In this document: in pieces, positions 50,472-61,025 of the stretch | Layout: every line of letters begins with the position of its first letter | Position numbering within the stretch: position 1 is the stretch's first letter | NCBI RefSeq assembly: GCF_000263855.1 | Contig: NZ_AJWX01000019.1 | Coordinates: 61,458 to 125,457 of the forward strand | Direction: 5' to 3' | DNA: 64,000 nt | Origin: Pseudomonas sp. M47T1 | GTDB taxonomy: Bacteria > Pseudomonadota > Gammaproteobacteria > Pseudomonadales > Pseudomonadaceae | Notes under the pieces: model-generated | Told to the model about the DNA's origin: nothing | Seen by the model: the letters and a program-made list of their open reading frames with translations, nothing else | Database searches by the model: none | Translations under genes and position numbers: made by a program

Positions 50472-50987
50472 TTAGAAATTTTCGGTGGATGTGAACACGC
50501 CGACCCGGAGGCCTTCGGCGGTGTAGATCTCTTTGCCGTCAACGCTGACAGAACCATCGGCAATGGCCAGGTTCAGCTTGCCGCGCAGGACGCGTTTGAT
50601 GTGGATGTTGTAGGTGACCTTCTTGGCGGTCGGCAATACCTGACCGAAGAATTTCACCTCGCCCGAACCCAGTGCGCGACCGCGGCCCGGCAGACCCTGC
50701 CAGCCCAGGAAGAAACCGACCAGTTGCCACATGGCGTCGAGGCCCAGGCAGCCCGGCATCACCGGATCACCTTCGAAATGGCAGGCGAAGAACCAGAGGT
50801 CCGGATTGATATCCAGCTCGGCGACCAATTCACCTTTGCCGTACTTGCCACCTTCGTTGCTGATATGGGCAATGCGATCGACCATCAGCATGTTACCGGC
50901 GGGCAGTTGCGCGTTACCTGGGCCGAACATCTCGCCGCGGCTGCAGCTCAGTAGTTCATCCCGAGTAAAGGCGTGTTGTTTGGTCAT
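50472..50987 (-). CDS. fabA: 3-hydroxydecanoyl-ACP dehydratase/isomerase
   Basis: 171 residues, double hotdog dimer. Active-site His70 in LWFFACHFEGDPVMPGCLGL and Asp84 in GLDAMWQLVGFFLG match E. coli numbering. It dehydrates 3-hydroxydecanoyl-ACP and isomerises the product to the cis-3 form, the committed step of anaerobic unsaturated fatty acid synthesis. GGAG precedes the ATG. A DesT/FabR-like palindrome lies about 135 bases upstream. Confidence 0.97.
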   Translation of the reverse strand: MTKQHAFTRDELLSCSRGEMFGPGNAQLPAGNMLMVDRIAHISNEGGKYGKGELVAELDINPDLWFFACHFEGDPVMPGCLGLDAMWQLVGFFLGWQGLPGRGRALGSGEVKFFGQVLPTAKKVTYNIHIKRVLRGKLNLAIADGSVSVDGKEIYTAEGLRVGVFTSTENF

Positions 50988-51121
50988 GCGAGCTCCTCAA
51001 TAGTCCCGTGTGGCAGTGGGGCAAATTCTCCCGGCCGTGCCAAAGCGATTGCGCCTTTGACCCGGCAGCCTACACATAGACTATTGCGTTGTAGTGAAAG
51101 TCACAGCGCCAGGGTCAAAGA

Positions 51122-51137
51122 AGTACACCTGTGCACT
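51122..51137. promoter_or_regulatory. DesT/FabR-like palindrome upstream of fabA
   Basis: AGTACAC-CT-GTGCACT is an inverted repeat with one mismatch, similar in layout to FabR/DesT operators that adjust unsaturated fatty acid synthesis. On the minus strand a TTGACC (51118-51113) that could serve as the fabA -35 starts four bases downstream of it. The regulator is inferred from family knowledge. Confidence 0.45.
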
Positions 51138-51235
51138 GAAATTTTTTACCCAGGCAGTTCATTTTGCCTGATGTAACGTCTAAGACTGCCGCACTTTAGC
51201 ATTTATCGCCAGCCCCGGCTGCCTTGGCGGCGCAT

Positions 51236-53134
<1,899 letters not shown>

Positions 53135-53297
53135 CGGGTGCAATCTCGCACGGTGCGGCCTTGGGGAGTGGAAAGCGGCCGAGCATTTTAACCGTCCCGT
53201 GCGACATTTCCAGTCATGTATACGGCTTCCTCACCTCCCGCTACGCTTTCACGGCATGGCTTTGCCCTGCGGGACTGGCCGCGGCGCGTGTGCTCCG

Positions 53298-53303
53298 TAT
53301 AAT
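53298..53303 (+). promoter_or_regulatory. candidate -10 of gpsA
   Basis: A perfect TATAAT 39 bases before the gpsA ATG with TG four bases upstream (TGCTCCGTATAAT). No convincing -35 at standard spacing was seen. Confidence 0.45.
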
Positions 53304-53342
53304 GCAGCCATTGCCACTTTTTTTGGTTTTGATGGATTGGAT

Positions 53343-54368
53343 ATGACTGAACAGCAGCCTGTTGCAGTGCTGGGTGGCGGAAGCTTCGGCACCGCCGTGG
53401 CCAACCTGCTGGCCGAGAATGGCCACGCGGTACGCCAATGGATGCGCGACCCTGACCAGGCCGAGGCCATCCGTACCCAGCGCGAGAATCCGCGCTACCT
53501 CAAGGGCATCAAGATCCATGGCAACGTCGAGCCGGTCACCGACCTGCTGGCCACGCTGACCGGCAGCGAGCTGATCTTCGTGGCGCTGCCGTCCAGCGCC
53601 CTGCGCAGCGTGCTGGCGCCCCATGCCGGGCTGTTGGCCGGGCGCATGCTGGTCAGCCTGACCAAGGGTATCGAGGCCCAGACGTTCAAGCTGATGAGCG
53701 AGATCCTCGGCGACATCGCCCCCGATGCGCGCATCGGTGTATTGTCGGGCCCCAACCTGGCTCGCGAAGTGGCCGAGCACGCCTTGACAGCCACCGTGGT
53801 GGCCAGCGAGGACGAGGCCTTGTGCGAGCGTGTGCAGGCCGCCCTGCACGGGCCGACTTTCCGTGTCTACGCCAGCAGCGACCGCTTCGGCGTGGAGCTG
53901 GGCGGTGCGCTGAAAAATGTCTACGCCATCATTGCCGGCATGGCCGTGGCGCTGGGCATGGGTGAGAACACCAAGAGCATGCTGATTACCCGGGCGCTGG
54001 CGGAAATGACCCGCTTCGCCGTCAGCCAGGGTGCCAACCCCATGACCTTCCTGGGCCTGGCTGGCGTGGGCGACCTGATCGTCACCTGCTCCTCGCCCAA
54101 GAGCCGCAACTATCAGGTAGGGTACGCCCTGGGTCAGGGTTTGAGCCTGGAAGAGGCGGTCACGCGCCTGGGCGAAGTGGCCGAAGGCGTGAACACCCTC
54201 AAGGTGCTCAAGGCCAAGGCCCAGGAAGTGAAGGTGTACATGCCGCTGGTGGCCGGCCTGCATGCCATCCTGTTCGAAGGCCGCACCCTGGCCCAGGTGA
54301 TCGAATTGCTGATGCGTGCCGAGCCCAAGACTGACGTCGACTTCATTTCAACCAGCGGTTTCAATTGA
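53343..54368 (+). CDS. gpsA: glycerol-3-phosphate dehydrogenase [NAD(P)+]
   Basis: 341 residues. Makes sn-glycerol 3-phosphate for phospholipid synthesis from dihydroxyacetone phosphate. Nucleotide loop VLGGGSFGTAVANLLAENG; catalytic Lys in GGALKNVYAIIAGMAVALGM; GLAGVGDLIVTCSSPKSRN is the family motif. Start chosen at ATG 53343 (MTEQQPVAVL); the ORF stays open upstream without support. Followed by DUF4389 and sixA genes. Confidence 0.96.
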   Translation: MTEQQPVAVLGGGSFGTAVANLLAENGHAVRQWMRDPDQAEAIRTQRENPRYLKGIKIHGNVEPVTDLLATLTGSELIFVALPSSALRSVLAPHAGLLAGRMLVSLTKGIEAQTFKLMSEILGDIAPDARIGVLSGPNLAREVAEHALTATVVASEDEALCERVQAALHGPTFRVYASSDRFGVELGGALKNVYAIIAGMAVALGMGENTKSMLITRALAEMTRFAVSQGANPMTFLGLAGVGDLIVTCSSPKSRNYQVGYALGQGLSLEEAVTRLGEVAEGVNTLKVLKAKAQEVKVYMPLVAGLHAILFEGRTLAQVIELLMRAEPKTDVDFISTSGFN

Positions 54369-54383
54369 TCAACGGAGTGAGCC

Positions 54384-54731
54384 ATGAGTGATTCGCCTCT
54401 CAAGCCTGCGCAGGAATCGATCCTGTTACGGGTGCTGTGGATGCTGCTGTACGTGCTGGTCTGGCAAGTAGGGCAGTTGTTGTTGGGCGCGGTGGTGGTG
54501 ATTCAGCTGATCTATCGCCTGGTCTATGGCTCGCCCAACCTGAGCCTGATGAACTTCGGTGACAGCCTGAGCCAGTTCATGGCGCAAATCGGTCGCTTCG
54601 GCAGCTTCCACACCGAGCAGAAACCGTGGCCGTTCGCCGACTGGCCGGCGGCCCGCGCGCCCGAGGGCGAGGCGCCACACAGCGTGCCACCGGCACCGCA
54701 TCCGGCCCGGGACGAGGAGCCAAAGGTGTGA
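54384..54731 (+). CDS. DUF4389 membrane protein
   Basis: 115 residues. One long hydrophobic segment (LWMLLYVLVWQVGQLLLGAV) and the conserved LIYRLVYGSPNLSLMNFGDS and SQFMAQIGRFGSFHTEQKPW, characteristic of DUF4389, followed by a Pro/Glu-rich tail. Function unknown. Fifteen bases after gpsA; its stop overlaps the GTG of sixA, so the genes are coupled. Confidence 0.85.
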   Translation: MSDSPLKPAQESILLRVLWMLLYVLVWQVGQLLLGAVVVIQLIYRLVYGSPNLSLMNFGDSLSQFMAQIGRFGSFHTEQKPWPFADWPAARAPEGEAPHSVPPAPHPARDEEPKV

Positions 54732-55183
54732 AGTTATGGATTCTGCGTCACGGCGAGGCCCAGGGTCATGCGGCCCGCGACAGCCTGCGCGAACTGACCG
54801 ACCACGGCCGCGAGGAAGTGCTGCGCAGCGCGGCGCACCTGTTGGGTGAGCCGGTCAGCGCCGTGTACGCCAGCCCCTATGTGCGCGCCCAGCAGACCGC
54901 GGGCATCGTCCATGAGGCCCTGGCGCTGCAACAGCCTGTCGTCACCGTGCCGTGGCTCACGCCCGAAAGCGACCCCCAGGCGGTCATCGGCCACCTGGAT
55001 GCGCTGGGGCAGGACAACGTGCTGTTGGTCAGCCACCAGCCGTTGGTGGGTGCCTTGGTGGGGCTGTTGGAGCAGGGTCACCTGCAAAGCCCGCGTGGCA
55101 TGAACACCGCCAGCCTGGCCGTGCTTGAGGGCGACTGGCCGCTGGCCGGGCTGATGAGTGTGCAGGCCGTGCATCACCCCTGA
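54728..55183 (+). CDS. sixA: SixA-type phosphohistidine phosphatase
   Basis: 151 residues with GTG start overlapping the previous stop (GTGA). Histidine phosphatase motif WILRHGEAQGHAARDSLREL with nucleophile His in LRHGEA; second His in VLLVSHQPLVGALVG. SixA removes phosphate from Hpt-domain histidines, e.g. of the NPr/PTS-Ntr proteins. Of interest beside a hybrid kinase lacking Hpt, but any link is speculative. Confidence 0.88.
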   Translation: MKLWILRHGEAQGHAARDSLRELTDHGREEVLRSAAHLLGEPVSAVYASPYVRAQQTAGIVHEALALQQPVVTVPWLTPESDPQAVIGHLDALGQDNVLLVSHQPLVGALVGLLEQGHLQSPRGMNTASLAVLEGDWPLAGLMSVQAVHHP

Positions 55184-55337
55184 CGCGGGACGGAACGGCC
55201 AAATGCCAGCCTGTGACGGTCGTCATGCTTGCAACCATTGCCGAGGCTAAAAGATAGTGGGGCGGTCATAGCGATCGCCTCGCTGCCTTTTGCCGTGCGG
55301 GGCGGGCCCTGAATATTCTGGAAAAAGGACACATCCC

Positions 55338-55781
55338 ATGAGCCTGTGGCACATCCAACCCAACCTCGACGATTTCAACGCGGCACAGAAAAACACCATT
55401 GGCGAGGTGCTCGATATTCGCTTCGAGGCCGTCGACGATGAATCCCTCACGGCCAGCATGGCCGTTGACCATCGCACCCATCAGCCCTATGGCCTGCTGC
55501 ACGGCGGCGCATCGGTGGTGCTGGCCGAGACCCTGGGCTCCATGGCCAGCTACCTGTGCATCGACTCCAGCAAGTATTACTGCGTGGGCCTGGAGGTGAA
55601 CGCCAACCACGTGCGCGGCGTGCGCAGCGGCCGCGTGACCGGGGTGGCGCGCGCGGTGCACATCGGGCGCACTACTCATGTATGGGACATTCGCTTGAGC
55701 GATGAGCGAGGCAAGCTCAACTGCATCTCGCGCCTGACCGTGGCCGTGGTCCCCCTGGGCGAGAACCCGCCTGGCCGTTGA
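55338..55781 (+). CDS. PaaI/YdiI-type thioesterase
   Basis: 147 residues, hotdog fold. QPYGLLHGGASVVLAETLGS is the active-site helix with Glu in the catalytic position, and YYCVGLEVNANHVRGVRSGR the next strands, as in EntH/MenI/YdiI. Pseudomonas uses ubiquinone, so a menaquinone role is unlikely; an acyl-CoA clean-up role is more probable. AGGA nine bases before ATG 55338 fixes the start. Confidence 0.88.
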   Translation: MSLWHIQPNLDDFNAAQKNTIGEVLDIRFEAVDDESLTASMAVDHRTHQPYGLLHGGASVVLAETLGSMASYLCIDSSKYYCVGLEVNANHVRGVRSGRVTGVARAVHIGRTTHVWDIRLSDERGKLNCISRLTVAVVPLGENPPGR

Positions 55782-55816
55782 TTGCCTTGCAATAGCAGGG
55801 AACTGCCTTCGTCTCG

Positions 55817-55846
55817 TTGACACAAATGCCATCGTTTTACTACGAT
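55817..55846 (+). promoter_or_regulatory. sigma-70-like promoter with inverted repeat in spacer
   Basis: TTGACA (55817-55822), an 18-base spacer and TACGAT (55841-55846). A perfect inverted repeat GCCATCG - 8 bases - CGATGGC (55828-55849) spans the spacer and -10, a plausible operator. It would read into the frameshifted gene at 55988. Confidence 0.5.
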
Positions 55847-55987
55847 GGCTCCAGCGCCGATTTAAGACAGCTACTTGCGGGGCGCGGGAACATTCCTCAC
55901 GGAAGTTCCGAAATACCGCTAAAACGCTGGTTCGGTGTGCCTCCCACCGCAGCCCAGCGGGACTTGCGAGGCTTGGAAAACACCACC

Positions 55988-56291
55988 ATGAGTTGCCCCC
56001 GTCCTATCGTCTGCCTGGCGCCACTGCCTGCCAGTAGCGCGCCGCGCAATCCACGCATTCTGCTGGTCGGCCAGCACCAGCCGACCTTGCTGCGCTACCT
56101 TGACGGCTGGCCGCGCCGGCAAGGCCAGTGCCTTCCTGATCCAGTTCATCGACCCCAGCCAGTCACTGGCACACCTGGCCAACGACCGTTTCGACCTGGC
56201 CGTGGTGCAGTCGCCGTCTGCCGAGCAGGCGGCCGAGGTGCTCGGCCACCTGACGCGCGTCGCTCGCCAGGGGTTGGTGGCGCTGCGCTGA
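55988..56291 (+). pseudogene. frameshifted 100-codon gene of unknown family
   Basis: ATG 55988 opens MSCPRPIVCLAPLPASSAP, then PRILLVGQHQPTLLRYL. At about 56100 one extra T changes the frame: the continuation TAGRAGKASAFLIQFIDPSQ, then LANDRFDLAVVQSPSAEQ and VLGHLTRVARQGLVALR, is in the other frame and stops at 56291. Together they give about 100 residues with a Rossmann-like pattern. Either frame alone is poor. Not recognised. The unjoined plus frame runs to 56302 with unlikely, Pro/Arg-rich composition. Neighbours are a thioesterase and greB (convergent). Confidence 0.6.
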
Positions 56292-56303
56292 TGGCCCGTT
56301 GAT

Positions 56304-56801
56304 TCAGGGGTAATCGATCTCGACGATGTACACCGTCTGTTCACCGGTGGGGGTGTGTACCCGCACCTCGGCGTCCAGGGCCTTGCCCAGCAGCGCGCGG
56401 GCCAGCGGCGAATCGATGCTGATCAGATTGAGCTTCAGGTCCAGTTCGTCCGGGCCCACGATGCGGTAGCGCGACCTGGCACCATCGTCGTCTTCAATGG
56501 TCACCCAGGCGCCGAAATAGACCTTGTTCGGGTCGCTGGGGCGCTCGCTTACCACTTTCAGGTTTTCCAGGCGCTTGGTCAGGAACCGCACGCGGCTGTC
56601 GATCTCGCGCAGCATTTTCTTGCCGTAGGTGTACTCGGCATTTTCCGAGCGATCACCTTGGGCCGCCGCTTCACTCACCGACTGCGTGACCTGAGGGCGG
56701 CGCACGTGCCACAGCTCGTGCAATTCAGCGCGCATGCGCGCTTCGCCCTCGGGAGTGATGAGGGCGGTGCCATGGCTGCGGGGTGGGCGATAACGACTCA
56801 T
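56304..56801 (-). CDS. greB: transcription elongation factor GreB
   Basis: 165 residues. N-terminal coiled coil tip with GDRSENAEYTYGKKMLREID (the acidic tip that stimulates RNA cleavage in backtracked polymerase) and C-terminal FKBP-like domain with VGPDELDLKLNLISIDSPLA. TALITPEGEARMRAELHELW near the start is GreB-typical. Convergent with the frameshifted gene; its stop lies 12 bases beyond. Confidence 0.95.
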   Translation of the reverse strand: MSRYRPPRSHGTALITPEGEARMRAELHELWHVRRPQVTQSVSEAAAQGDRSENAEYTYGKKMLREIDSRVRFLTKRLENLKVVSERPSDPNKVYFGAWVTIEDDDGARSRYRIVGPDELDLKLNLISIDSPLARALLGKALDAEVRVHTPTGEQTVYIVEIDYP

Positions 56802-56967
56802 GAAAGGCTCCGTGACTGAACAACGCGCAGTCTATCAGTGCGCTGCCTTGCCGGGTTGGCGCGGTGCCTGTGACGCGGCTGGTGCCGCTGCTACATAAAG
56901 GGATAGGTGAAGCCGCAGCCTTTGGCAGCGGCTACACCCCGTAACAGCAACTGTCTTGTCAGAAGCC

Positions 56968-57067
56968 GGAGCTGCCGCCAGGCTGCGAAGGCCCGCACCG
57001 CGGGCCCGCGATCGGCATGACACCGCCGAAGGTCCTGCGGACCTTTGCGCAGCCTGGCGGCCGCTAC
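56968..57067 (+). repeat. about 100-bp palindromic repeat, family A copy 3
   Basis: GGAGCTGCCGCCAGGCTGCG, GGCCCGCACCGCGGGCCCGC, GGTCCTGCGGACC and TTTGCGCAGCCTGGCGGCC, same order as the copies at 7838-7945 and 27005-27105. It occupies the centre of the 364-base gap between greB and the ABC permease; the rest shows only a short CAGCGGC-rich stretch. Confidence 0.75.
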
Positions 57068-57165
57068 GGGGGGAGGTGCCATCGCTGACACCCGTAGCAG
57101 CACCGTGCCAGGCACTGCGACGCTGCTGCAGACGTTCCTGTGGGCGTCACGGTGAGCTTGCTGCC

Positions 57166-59670
57166 TCAAGCGTCGCGCAGCACCGCCAGGGGGCTGGTGT
57201 TCAGGGCGCGGCGGGTGCCGAATACGCCGGCGCCGCCGATCAACAGCGCGCCCACCAGTGGCAACACCAGCAGCCATGGGTGAGGGTGCCACTGCAAGCC
57301 GAAGGCCAGGCGGTACAACGCCAGGCTGATCAGCTCCGTGCCCAGCGCGGCGAGCACACCGCTGGCGGCGCCCAGCAGGCCGAACTCGATGCGCCTCGCC
57401 TTGACCAGCAGGCGCCGTTCGGCCCCCAGTGCGCGCAGCAGGGCGCCTTGGCGGATGCGTTCATCCAGGGTGGCCTGAAGTCCGGAGAACAGCACGGCCA
57501 TGCCGGCTGCCAGCACGAACAGCAACACGTACTCCACTGCCAGGGTGACCTGCGCAAGAATGCTGCGCAGTTGCTCCAGCAAGGCTTCCACCTGCAGCAG
57601 GGTAACCGCCGGGAATGCCCTGGCCAGTTCCACCACTTGCTGGTCGTGGCCCGGCGCCAGGTAGAAGCTGGTGAGGTAGGTGGTGGGCAGGTCCGTGAGC
57701 GTGCCTGGCTGGAAGATCATGTAGAAGTTGGGCTGGAAACTGTCCCAGCTCACCTGGCGCAGGCTGGTGACGTTGGCCTGACGCTCGCTGCCGCCGATGT
57801 TGAAGGTCAGCGTGTCCCCCAACTTCAATGCCAGGCTTTCGGCCAGCTTGGCCTCCACGGAAACACCCGGCAGGCCGCTGGTGGGCAGGGCGGCCCACCA
57901 CTGGCCTGCGGTGAGGGTATTGCCTTTGGGCAGGTCTGCCGACCAGGTCAGGCTCAGGTCGCGCTCGGTTGCCTGCTCGCCGCGTGAGTCGCGCGTCACC
58001 CACTCACGCACCGCCTCGCCGTTGACCTGGGTCAGGCGCCCCGGGATCACCGGGTACAGCGGCGCCGATTGCGCCGAGAAGGCGCTCAGGTGCTGGGCGA
58101 AGCTGTCCTTGTCGGCGGGCAGGATATTGAGGGCGAAATAGTTGGGGGCGTTCTTCGGCAACTGGTTCTGCCAGGTGTCTAGTAGCTCGCCGCGCAGCAG
58201 GGCAATCAGGGCCATCGACAGCAAGATCAGGCCGAACGCCAAGGATTGTCCCGCCGCCGCCAGCGGATGCCGCAGCAACTGGCCCAGGCCCAGGCGCCAG
58301 GGCAGGGGCGCCGCGGCCAATAGTCGCCGCAGGCTTTGCAGGCCCAGCAGCAACACGCCACCCAGCACCAGCGCAGCCAACAGGCCGCCGGCCAGCAGGG
58401 CAAAGGTCAGCAGCAGGTCCAGGCTCAGTCGCCACATGATCAGCCCCAGCGCCAAGATCGCCAGGCCATACACCAGCCAGGTGCTGGCCGGGATTGGCAG
58501 CAGGTCGCGGCGCAATACGCGCAGCGGCGGTACGCGGCCCAGGGCCGCGAGGGGCGGCAAGGCGAAACCGGCCAGGGCCACCAGCCCCGTTCCTACTCCG
58601 GCCAAGGCCGGCAGCACACCGCCAGCAGGCACCTGGCTAGGCAGCAGGCCTTCGAGCAGTTTGAACAGGCCGAGCTGGGCCAGCCAGCCCAGCACGGCAC
58701 CGCTGACACAGGCCAGCACGCCAAGCACGATCAGTTGAATGCAGAACGACAGCAGCACTTCGCGACGCGACAGGCCCAGGCAGCGCAGCAGGGCACTGGC
58801 ATCGAAGCGGCGGTTGGCGAAGCGGCTGGCTGACAGCGCCACGGCCACTCCCGACAGCAGCACTGCCACCAGGCTGGCCATATTCAGGTAGCGTTCGGCT
58901 TTGCTCAATGCACCACCGATCTGCCGGTTGCCGTCACGGGCGTCCTGCAGTCGCTGGTTGGGCGCAAGCCCCGCCTGCACGGTTTGCGCATAGGCGGCGA
59001 GGGCGGTGGGCTTGCCGCTCCACAGTTCGCGAAAGGTCACGCGGCTGCCGGGCTGGATCACGCCTGTGGCGGCCAGGTCCGCTTCGTTGATCATCACCCG
59101 CGGGGTGAGGCTGTAGAAGTTGCCAGCGCGGTCGGGCTCGTAGGTCAGCACCCGGGTCAGGCGCAGGGACTTGTTGCCCACGTCGATGCTGTCGCCGATC
59201 TTCAGGTTCAAGGCCGCCAGCAGGCGTGATTCCACCCAGGCTTCGCCTGGGCCTGGACGCCCGCCGGCGGTCTCTTCGCCGTAGGGCTGCGCGGCGCTTT
59301 TGAGCTGGCCGCGCAGCGGGTAGGCGTCGTCGACGGCCTTGATGCTCGACAGCTGTATGCCGCTGTCGGTGGCCACCACGCTGGCGAACTCCACCACCCG
59401 GGCGTGCGCCAGGCCTTGTTCGCGGCCACTGCGCAATTGCTCGGGGCGTGCGGGCGTGGTGCCTTGCAGCACCAGGTCGGCGCCGAGAAATTCAGTGGCG
59501 CGCAGCAGCATGGCGCCATTCAGGCGCGCGCCGAAATAGCCGATGGCGGTGCTGGCGGCCACCGCCACCAACAGGGCGAAAAACAGCACGCGCAGTTCAC
59601 CGGCACGGGCGTCGCGCAGCAATTGGCGCACGGCAAGGGTGCACAGGCGCGTCAGTGGCAATCCGGCCAT
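57166..59670 (-). CDS. ABC transporter permease, FtsX/YbbP type
   Basis: 834 residues with about ten membrane helices in two FtsX-like units separated by large periplasmic domains. LRVLFFALLVAVAASTAIGY near the start, VALSASRFANRRFDASALLR, LEYVLLFVLAAGMAVLFSGL-type helices and QGALLRALGAERRLLVKARR in the second unit. Together with the overlapping ATPase and the divergent tesA this is the E. coli ybbP-ybbA/tesA arrangement. The substrate is unproven; lipid or lipoprotein-related mechanotransmission is suggested for this class. Confidence 0.92.
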   Translation of the reverse strand: MAGLPLTRLCTLAVRQLLRDARAGELRVLFFALLVAVAASTAIGYFGARLNGAMLLRATEFLGADLVLQGTTPARPEQLRSGREQGLAHARVVEFASVVATDSGIQLSSIKAVDDAYPLRGQLKSAAQPYGEETAGGRPGPGEAWVESRLLAALNLKIGDSIDVGNKSLRLTRVLTYEPDRAGNFYSLTPRVMINEADLAATGVIQPGSRVTFRELWSGKPTALAAYAQTVQAGLAPNQRLQDARDGNRQIGGALSKAERYLNMASLVAVLLSGVAVALSASRFANRRFDASALLRCLGLSRREVLLSFCIQLIVLGVLACVSGAVLGWLAQLGLFKLLEGLLPSQVPAGGVLPALAGVGTGLVALAGFALPPLAALGRVPPLRVLRRDLLPIPASTWLVYGLAILALGLIMWRLSLDLLLTFALLAGGLLAALVLGGVLLLGLQSLRRLLAAAPLPWRLGLGQLLRHPLAAAGQSLAFGLILLSMALIALLRGELLDTWQNQLPKNAPNYFALNILPADKDSFAQHLSAFSAQSAPLYPVIPGRLTQVNGEAVREWVTRDSRGEQATERDLSLTWSADLPKGNTLTAGQWWAALPTSGLPGVSVEAKLAESLALKLGDTLTFNIGGSERQANVTSLRQVSWDSFQPNFYMIFQPGTLTDLPTTYLTSFYLAPGHDQQVVELARAFPAVTLLQVEALLEQLRSILAQVTLAVEYVLLFVLAAGMAVLFSGLQATLDERIRQGALLRALGAERRLLVKARRIEFGLLGAASGVLAALGTELISLALYRLAFGLQWHPHPWLLVLPLVGALLIGGAGVFGTRRALNTSPLAVLRDA

Positions 59671-60353
59671 CAGGGCTCCAGGGGGCCGACCAGGCGGCCG
59701 GCGTCAAGGCGAATCAGGCGCCGGCAGCGATGCGCCAGGCGTTCGTCATGGGTCACCAGCACCAGGGTGGTACCGCGTTCCTTGTTCAATTCGAACAGCA
59801 GGTCACTGATGCGCTCGCCGGTGTGGCTGTCCAGGTTGCCGGTAGGCTCGTCGGCGAACAGCACGTCCGGTTCGGCGGCAAAGGCCCGGGCAATGGCCAC
59901 GCGCTGTTGTTCGCCGCCCGACAGCTGGCGCGGCGAATGGCTCAGGCGCTGGCCCAGGCCAACCCGTTCGAGCAGGCTGCGCGCGGTTTCCCGGGCGTCC
60001 TGGCGGCCGTCCAATTCCAGCGGCAGCATCACGTTTTCCAGGGCGTTGAGGCTGTCGAGCAGTTGGAACGACTGGAACACGAAGCCCACATGCTCGGCCC
60101 TCACGCGTGCGCGCTGGTCTTCGTCCAACTGGCTGAGGTCGCGGCCGGCCAGGGTCACTGCGCCACTGCTGGGCAGGTCCAGGCCGGCCAGCAGGCCGAG
60201 CAAAGTGGACTTGCCCGAGCCTGAGGCACCGACGATGGCCAGGCTGTCGCCCTTGTGCAGGTCCAGCGACAATTCATGAAGGATGGTGAGTTCACCTTCC
60301 GCGCTGGGAACCACTTTGCTAAGGTTCTGAGCTTTGAGAATGCTTGGGCCCAT
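59670..60353 (-). CDS. ABC transporter ATP-binding protein, YbbA type
   Basis: 227 residues, LolD/MacB-like ATPase: Walker A GASGSGKSTLLGLLAGLD, Q loop FVFQSFQLLDSLNA, signature LSGGEQQRVAIARA, Walker B DVLFADEPTGNLDS and switch His in LVTHDERLAHRC. Start at 60353 (MGPSILKAQNLSK), since the longer ORF to 60569 runs into tesA. The stop overlaps the permease ATG by one base, so the two are translationally coupled. Confidence 0.95.
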   Translation of the reverse strand: MGPSILKAQNLSKVVPSAEGELTILHELSLDLHKGDSLAIVGASGSGKSTLLGLLAGLDLPSSGAVTLAGRDLSQLDEDQRARVRAEHVGFVFQSFQLLDSLNALENVMLPLELDGRQDARETARSLLERVGLGQRLSHSPRQLSGGEQQRVAIARAFAAEPDVLFADEPTGNLDSHTGERISDLLFELNKERGTTLVLVTHDERLAHRCRRLIRLDAGRLVGPLEP

Positions 60354-60363
60354 GGAGAATCCG

Positions 60364-60969
60364 ATGCGAGTGTGGTGGTTGAGTGCTGGCCTGGCGCTGA
60401 TGGTGCTGGCGCAAAACGCAGCGGCGGGTACCGTGCTGGTGGTGGGCGATAGTATCAGCGCCGGTTTGGGCCTGGATACCAGCAAGGGCTGGGTGTCTTT
60501 GTTGCGACAACGGCTTGAGCACGAGGGTTTCAAGGACGAGGTGATCAATGCCTCGATCTCCGGGGACACCTCGGCAGGCGGTCAGGCACGGCTGCCGGCG
60601 CTGCTTTCGGCGCACAAGCCGCAGGTGGTGATCCTGGAGTTGGGCGGGAATGATGGCCTGCAGGGGCACCCTCCGGCGCAATTGCAACAAAACCTTTCGG
60701 CGATGATTGATGGCGCCCGTGCGGCCGGTGCCAAGGTGTTGCTGCTGGGCATGAAGCTGCCACCCAATTACGGCGTGCGCTATACCACGGCATTCGCCCA
60801 GGTGTACGGCGACCTGGCCACGCAGAAAAAGGTGGCGCTGGTGCCGTTTTTCCTGGAAGGGGTGGGCGGTGTGCCCGAGCTGATGCAGGCTGATGGCATT
60901 CACCCTGCGGTGAATGCCCAGGGCAAGTTGCTGGAAAATGTCTGGCCGCAGCTAAAACCGCTGCTTTGA
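60364..60969 (+). CDS. tesA: periplasmic arylesterase/thioesterase I
   Basis: 201 residues with a signal peptide (ending AQNAAA-GT). SGNH hydrolase: nucleophile Ser30 in VLVVGDSISAGLGLD, block III ILELGGNDGLQG, and Asp177/His180 in ADGIHPAVNAQG. Same family as E. coli TesA, a multi-activity thioesterase, protease and lysophospholipase. Divergent from the ybbA-type ATPase with only about ten bases between the start codons. Confidence 0.94.
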   Translation: MRVWWLSAGLALMVLAQNAAAGTVLVVGDSISAGLGLDTSKGWVSLLRQRLEHEGFKDEVINASISGDTSAGGQARLPALLSAHKPQVVILELGGNDGLQGHPPAQLQQNLSAMIDGARAAGAKVLLLGMKLPPNYGVRYTTAFAQVYGDLATQKKVALVPFFLEGVGGVPELMQADGIHPAVNAQGKLLENVWPQLKPLL

Positions 60970-61025
60970 CGCTTTTCTAGCGACCGCCTTTCGGCTAATG
61001 TGGCGCCCCCGCTCTGGAGCCCCCA

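Noticed and set aside
55338..55781. Menaquinone-specific DHNA-CoA thioesterase
   Set aside because: No men genes in the window and pseudomonads use ubiquinone; family relationship only.
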